Shown here: positions 10,126 to 13,394 of the stretch, piece by piece
Layout: every line of letters begins with the position of its first letter
Numbering within the stretch: the first letter of the stretch is position 1
Source of the DNA: Sporothrix humicola
Taxonomy: Eukaryota > Ascomycota > Sordariomycetes > Ophiostomatales > Ophiostomataceae
Reading direction: 5' to 3'
Assembly (NCBI GenBank): GCA_021396245.1
Contig: WNYE01000190.1
Span: forward strand, 1-13,394
DNA length: 13,394 nt
Notes under the pieces: generated by a model
Database searches by the model: none
The model's input: only the letters and a program-made list of their open reading frames with translations
Told to the model about the DNA's origin: nothing
Program-made: the position numbers and the translations under genes

Positions 10126-10640
10126 ATGCCGTTAGGCCTAAGGTCGCCAAGATCAAGTGACGCAGCACGTACACTGACAGCCACAGGTGGCGCGGGCGAA
10201 GAGGACGGCGAGGGGCCGTTAAGCTTAAGGTCGCTAAGGTTAAGTAACGCGGTACGTACACTGGCGGCCGTAAAAGGCAAGGGCGAGGCGGCAAAAGTAA
10301 TAGAAAGAGTAAGTGAAATAAGTGGTAAAGGGCCGTTAAGCTTAAAGTCGTTAAGGTTAGGTGACGCGGCACGTACACTAGCGGCCGAAGAAAGCAAGGG
10401 CGAGGCGGCAGAGACAACAAAGAGAGCAGGTGAAATAGGTGGTGAAGGGCCGTTAAGCCTAAAGTCGCCAAAATTATATAACGCAACACGTACACTAACA
10501 ACCATAGGTAGCGCAGCCGAAAAGGGCGGCGAGAGGCCGTTAAACCTAAAGTCGTTAAAGTTAAATAACGCAGCACGTATATTAGCGGCTATAAAAGGTA
10601 AAGGCGAGGCGGCAAAGGTAATAAAACTAGTGGGTAAAAC
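10126..10640 (-). repeat. Codon-multiple repeat array within the giant gene
   Basis: Five copies of a unit carry the landmark ACGC..CACGTACACT on the + strand, at 10160, 10247, 10364, 10481 and 10568. Spacings are 87, 117, 117 and 87 bp, all multiples of three; the longer units have one 30 bp insertion. On the - strand they encode SVRAASLDLGDL-type and NGPSPSSSPAP-type segments. The + strand is also open here for 220 codons from an ATG at 10126. The - frame is preferred because it continues on both sides into protein-like sequence and the + frame does not. Stop-free and relatively rich in CA, this part is less damaged than the rest. Confidence 0.85.
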
Positions 10641-11279
10641 AACAAAGGTAAACGGGGCGAGCAAAACAACAGGGGTAACAAAACCAGTGGGCAAAACAAC
10701 AAGGGCAAGCGGGGTAAGTAAAATAACAGGGACAATAGAAGAGGTAAGCGGGGTAACAGGGGTAACAGAGATAATAACGGTTTGTTAATATAAAGCTTGT
10801 TGCCTCGTTACTTAGATAACTGACGGAATATCCGGGAAAGTGGAAACGGAGGTAAAAAAATCCGGTGTCAAACTCGAAAAAAGTTAGGTCGTTAAGTCGG
10901 TGCCGTCGAGTGGAGTAAGAGGGGTAAATTGCGAAAATCCCTCGCTAGTATCTTAGGAAAAAAGACGAGGATCAAGACGAGCAAAGTCAACGCTTAACTC
11001 GTTATTTAACAGCGGTTCAGTTGCAAATTGGGACGATGAAGGCTCGGACTGATTAGCTTTTTACGCTTTAATTTTTTCTCGATATCTTTTGTCGCGCTTT
11101 TTTTTTTTTAGATTTTTAGCAGCTTTTTCGGGCGAAATAGGTTTTTTTTGAGATTTTTTTTCTTTTTTTTTTTTTTCTTTGTATTTGCGGTTTGATTTAC
11201 GGCGTTTTTTAGCGCGTGCGGCGGTAAGGATTTTATCGTTTAGGTTTTGTTTAGGTGGTATTATATAAATATAACTTAA

Positions 11280-11395
11280 TCGAATATATTAATTATTGTG
11301 TATAATATTATTGTGTGATGTTATTGTGTAATGTTATGTGTGATGTTATGTGTGATGTTGTTGTGTGTGATGTTGTTGTGTATGATGAAGGTAGG
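11280..11395. repeat. TG-rich simple-sequence tract
   Basis: Imperfect TTATTGTGTGATGTT-type repeats run through this stretch just upstream of the presumed start of the giant gene, drifting to TGTTGTTGTGTGTGATG. TpG survives here while it is depleted elsewhere in the window. On the gene's strand it is a CA-rich tract that could lie in the 5' leader or promoter. Confidence 0.75.
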
Positions 11396-11400
11396 CGAGG

Positions 11401-11690
11401 CGTTGGAGCGGGTAAAAGTTAAAGGTAAGGCGTTAAAGCGGGTAAAAGTTAAATAACGTAACACGTATAGTAAAGGCCATAAAAGGTAAGCGAGGCGTTA
11501 GAGCGAGTAAAAGTTAAGTGACGTAACACGTATAGCAAAGGCTACAAAAGGTAAGCAAAACGTTAAAGCGGGTAAAAGTTAAGTAACGTAATACGTATAG
11601 CAAAGGTTATAAAAGGTAAGCGAGGCGCTAGAGCGAGTAAAAGTTAAGTAACGCAACACGTGTGGCAAAGGCTACAAAAAGTAAACGAGT
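11401..11690. repeat. 65 bp tandem array
   Basis: Four full units begin at 11431, 11496, 11561 and 11626 with CGTTARAGCGRGTAAAAGTT, exactly 65 bp apart. A truncated 30 bp copy stands at 11401. Part of each unit (AAGTTAAGTGACGTAACACGTATAGCAAAGG and the GCGAGGCG that follows) matches the core of the coding repeat at 10126-10640. The 65 bp length is not a multiple of three, so this array lies outside coding constraint. Confidence 0.88.
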
Positions 11691-11713
11691 ATCGTTTTTA
11701 ACAACATACGAAC

Positions 11714-11895
11714 GTCGTTTTTGGCGATAGGATAAGAACCAATAAGAGTAGTTTATTAAGTGGAGCCAAGGCGAGCGTCGTTTTTGGCGACAGGATAGGA
11801 ACCAATAAGAGTAGTTTATTAAGTGGAGCCAAGGCGAGCGTCGTTTTTGGCGATAGGATAGGAACCAATAAGCGTGGTTTATTAAGTGGAGCCAC
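11714..11895. repeat. 63 bp tandem array, about 2.9 copies
   Basis: Units begin with GTCGTTTTTGGCGAYAGGAT at 11714, 11777 and 11840, the last one cut short at about 11895. Copies are nearly identical apart from a few transitions and one A/C difference. Because 63 is a multiple of three, several frames stay open on the - strand and yield repetitive peptides of 21-residue period. None has an ATG start or a recognised domain, so I call it a repeat and not a gene. Confidence 0.85.
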
Positions 11896-13394
11896 ATTAC
11901 AACAAAACTTTAAAAAATTATACGATAAAATTCGGGGGACTTAAAAATATAAAAAAATTACCATTCAAATCTACGAATTTTTCCGGATTTTTGTATATAA
12001 TAAAAAGTGGGGCTTAGTCTCTTAACCTTAACCCAATTTTATAGTGTGATACTTTTTAATTCTTTCTTAAATAATATATATAAATAACGACGATATAATT
12101 AACCGCCACGATATCGTATAATAATTATAAATTTTACGAAGATTCGTTAACTCCGTCGTTTAAATAATACCCGTAAACGTTAAAACTTACCCTCAATATA
12201 ATAATATATATATCTTTTAATTATATAACTTTATTTTATATTAATAACATCGTCGTAAATTAAATATAATACTTTTTAATTTTTTTTTAAATAATATATA
12301 TAAGTAACGATAATATATTTAACCGTTACGATTTCGTACGGTAACTATAAATTTTATAAAAATTCGTTAACTCCGTCGTTTATATAACGTTTACGAATGT
12401 TAAAAAAAAATAAAAGTTATAAATATAAATAAATAAACAAAAATTAATAAAAACTTTACGTCGTTAACGACGGTTAAAAAAATAAATTTTTACGTCGTTA
12501 TAAACAATTTAAAAAAAATTAATTATAATAAATTTAAAAAGTATTTATATTTTATTTTAATATAAGTTAAAATTTTAGTAGTTTTATTTATTATATTAAT
12601 TTATTTAATTACCGAAAATATATTAAAAGTTTTTAATTAATCGTTGGAATTTTTTTGCCGAAAAAATATTAAAATTTTTAACTTACAACCACTTTAGTTG
12701 TGTTTTTTTACCGAAAAGTACTTTTAATAATTATTAAGTTTTACTCGTTACTTTCGTCGTAATCGGTGTATCGTTTATAAAAGTTTAAAGTTGTATATAT
12801 TACGAAGGTATCGGTTTACCGTAATTTATTTTAAAAATATTCCGTTATTTAAACTTTTTAAATTTATTAACTTTTTCGTCGTTTTCTGATTAAATATTCG
12901 TCGTCTTTTTTTTTTTGTTTTAACTTTAAACCGGTTAATTAAGTTTAAAACTTTAATGTATAGTTTTAAAGTAAGTTTCGATAATATTATAATAATACCG
13001 GTTAATATTATTATATTATACGTTTTAAATATTTATTTATTAACGTAATATTTTTTTCGAAGTAAATAATAACCTTTTTAATACTTACGGACGTTACTTT
13101 ATTAAAAAATTATTAATTAAAAATAGTGTCGCGCGACTTAACTTTAACTTTAACTTTTACTTTAATTTAACTTTTTATTTATATTTAACTTTTTATAAAA
13201 ATTTTTTTACTTTAAATAATTAATTTAAAAAAAAGTATTAAATGTAAAAAGAAAAAATAATATATAATATCGCGTAAAAAAAAAGAATAATAAAGATTTA
13301 TTTTTAATTAATTTTTGTTTAATTTATTAAAATATAAATTTAATTACGTTTATCGTAAACGAAGTATAAAAATAAAACGCGTACGTTATTTTTT
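11896..13394. other. Very AT-rich, heavily mutated sequence
   Basis: No open frame, RNA gene or intact repeat is recognised. TA, TTAA and AT runs dominate, while CG survives in isolated CGTCGTT and TTAACG words. This is the pattern of old RIP-mutated repeats. Within it are one dispersed direct repeat (12040-12410) and a short TTTAAC-type run at 13136-13190. Confidence 0.7.
12040..12410. repeat. Direct repeat of about 150 bp, offset 220 bp
   Basis: The segment at about 12040-12190 (ATACTTTTTAATT..TTAAATAATATATATAA..AACGA) recurs at about 12260-12410. The shared ATTCGTTAACTCCGTCGTTTA lies at 12142 and 12362, 220 bp apart. The copies differ chiefly by transitions. Function unknown. Confidence 0.7.

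Larger units (their letters stand above)
5496..11261 (-). pseudogene. Giant (about 1,921 aa) protein gene disabled by in-frame stops
   Basis: A single - strand frame stays coherent from ATA at 11261 (probably a mutated ATG, followed by PPKQNLND) to TAA at 5496-5498. I found no frameshift or intron. At least 38 stops interrupt it; all decoded are TAA or TAG (for example 10080-10082, 9828-9830, 9600-9602, 8220-8222, 6861-6863, 6366-6368), none TGA. Protein-like sequence continues across each. Architecture by residue: 1-75 Lys/Arg-rich; 75-160 Ser/Thr/Pro linker; 160-210 Val/Pro/Thr-rich; 214-378 repeats of 29 or 39 residues containing LNLSDLKLNG; 380-1140 globular, with VYHVPHIPLGRIKG, GELNILRDFVFYFTAKN, NLEALALNNDYFKGL and NLNQILFRSEWYNKK (Q in the last being a TAA); 1148-1240 acidic, with LEYTLDSDDDDKYLDTLEEI; 1240-1740 globular, with LPPFYWVEFYKLFVDGI, FRWNDKPYRVLMRLYREE and KYGKSAVWFIDKRKEKA; 1740-1910 basic tandem repeats. 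I do not recognise the family. Lys and Asn excess fits G-to-A damage. A large transposase-like or other multicopy subtelomeric protein is possible but unproven. Confidence 0.85.

Noticed and set aside
10126..10788. A 220-codon + strand open frame starting at a true ATG
   Set aside because: It lies over the codon-multiple repeat array, where both strands stay open. The - strand frame continues into protein-like sequence on both sides, while the + frame has a stop upstream at 10099 and ends at the edge of the array.
5496..11261. Naming the giant gene as a telomere-linked helicase, a Starship captain recombinase or a KDZ/Plavaka-type transposase
   Set aside because: I looked for helicase motifs and tyrosine-recombinase residues and found none I could point to. 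No transposase catalytic set or terminal repeats could be established by eye.
11628..11897. An 89-codon - strand frame in the same phase as the giant gene
   Set aside because: It is made by the 63 bp array plus part of the 65 bp array. The stretch between it and 11261 has a stop and a low-complexity TG tract, so extending the gene to here is not supported.

Overview
The window is a chromosome end from a eukaryote, most likely a filamentous ascomycete with repeat-induced point mutation (RIP). It opens with the C-rich strand of a CCCTAA/TTAGGG telomere. Nearly everything after it is a repeat whose copies differ almost only by C/T and G/A transitions, with TpA in excess, CpA/TpG depleted and CpG kept. 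That is the signature of RIP acting on both strands. I see no intact protein gene.

Layout from the telomere inward: telomere (1-90); a composite subtelomeric array of two alternating short modules (about 91-842); sparse sequence with one relic module (843-1190); 374-376 bp tandem units (1193-2020); unassigned sequence (2021-2684); a badly mutated, partial 18S rRNA gene on the + strand (about 2685-3545); a 235 bp higher-order satellite (about 3600-4495); AT-rich sequence with weak satellite relics and a 34 bp triplet repeat (4496-5495); a very large dead protein gene on the - strand (5496-11261); a TG-rich tract and two short tandem arrays beyond its 5' end (11280-11895); and very AT-rich sequence to the window end.

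The main object is the dead gene. Read on the - strand in one fixed frame, about 1,920 codons run from 11261 to 5496 without a detected frameshift or intron. They are broken by at least 38 in-frame stops, all TAA or TAG where I decoded them and never TGA. This is what CAA/CAG to TAA/TAG mutation produces. The apparent start is ATA, as expected if ATG was hit. The protein would have a lysine/arginine-rich N-terminus, a Ser/Thr/Pro linker, a proline-rich array of 29- and 39-residue repeats, a long globular region, a strongly acidic segment, a second globular region, and a basic C-terminus with two 81-residue tandem repeats. I cannot assign it to a named family. Its size, lack of introns, subtelomeric position and RIP damage suggest a multicopy, possibly selfish, subtelomeric gene family. 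The ORFs that survive intact in the window are stop-free islands of this gene, shadows of it, or products of repeats.
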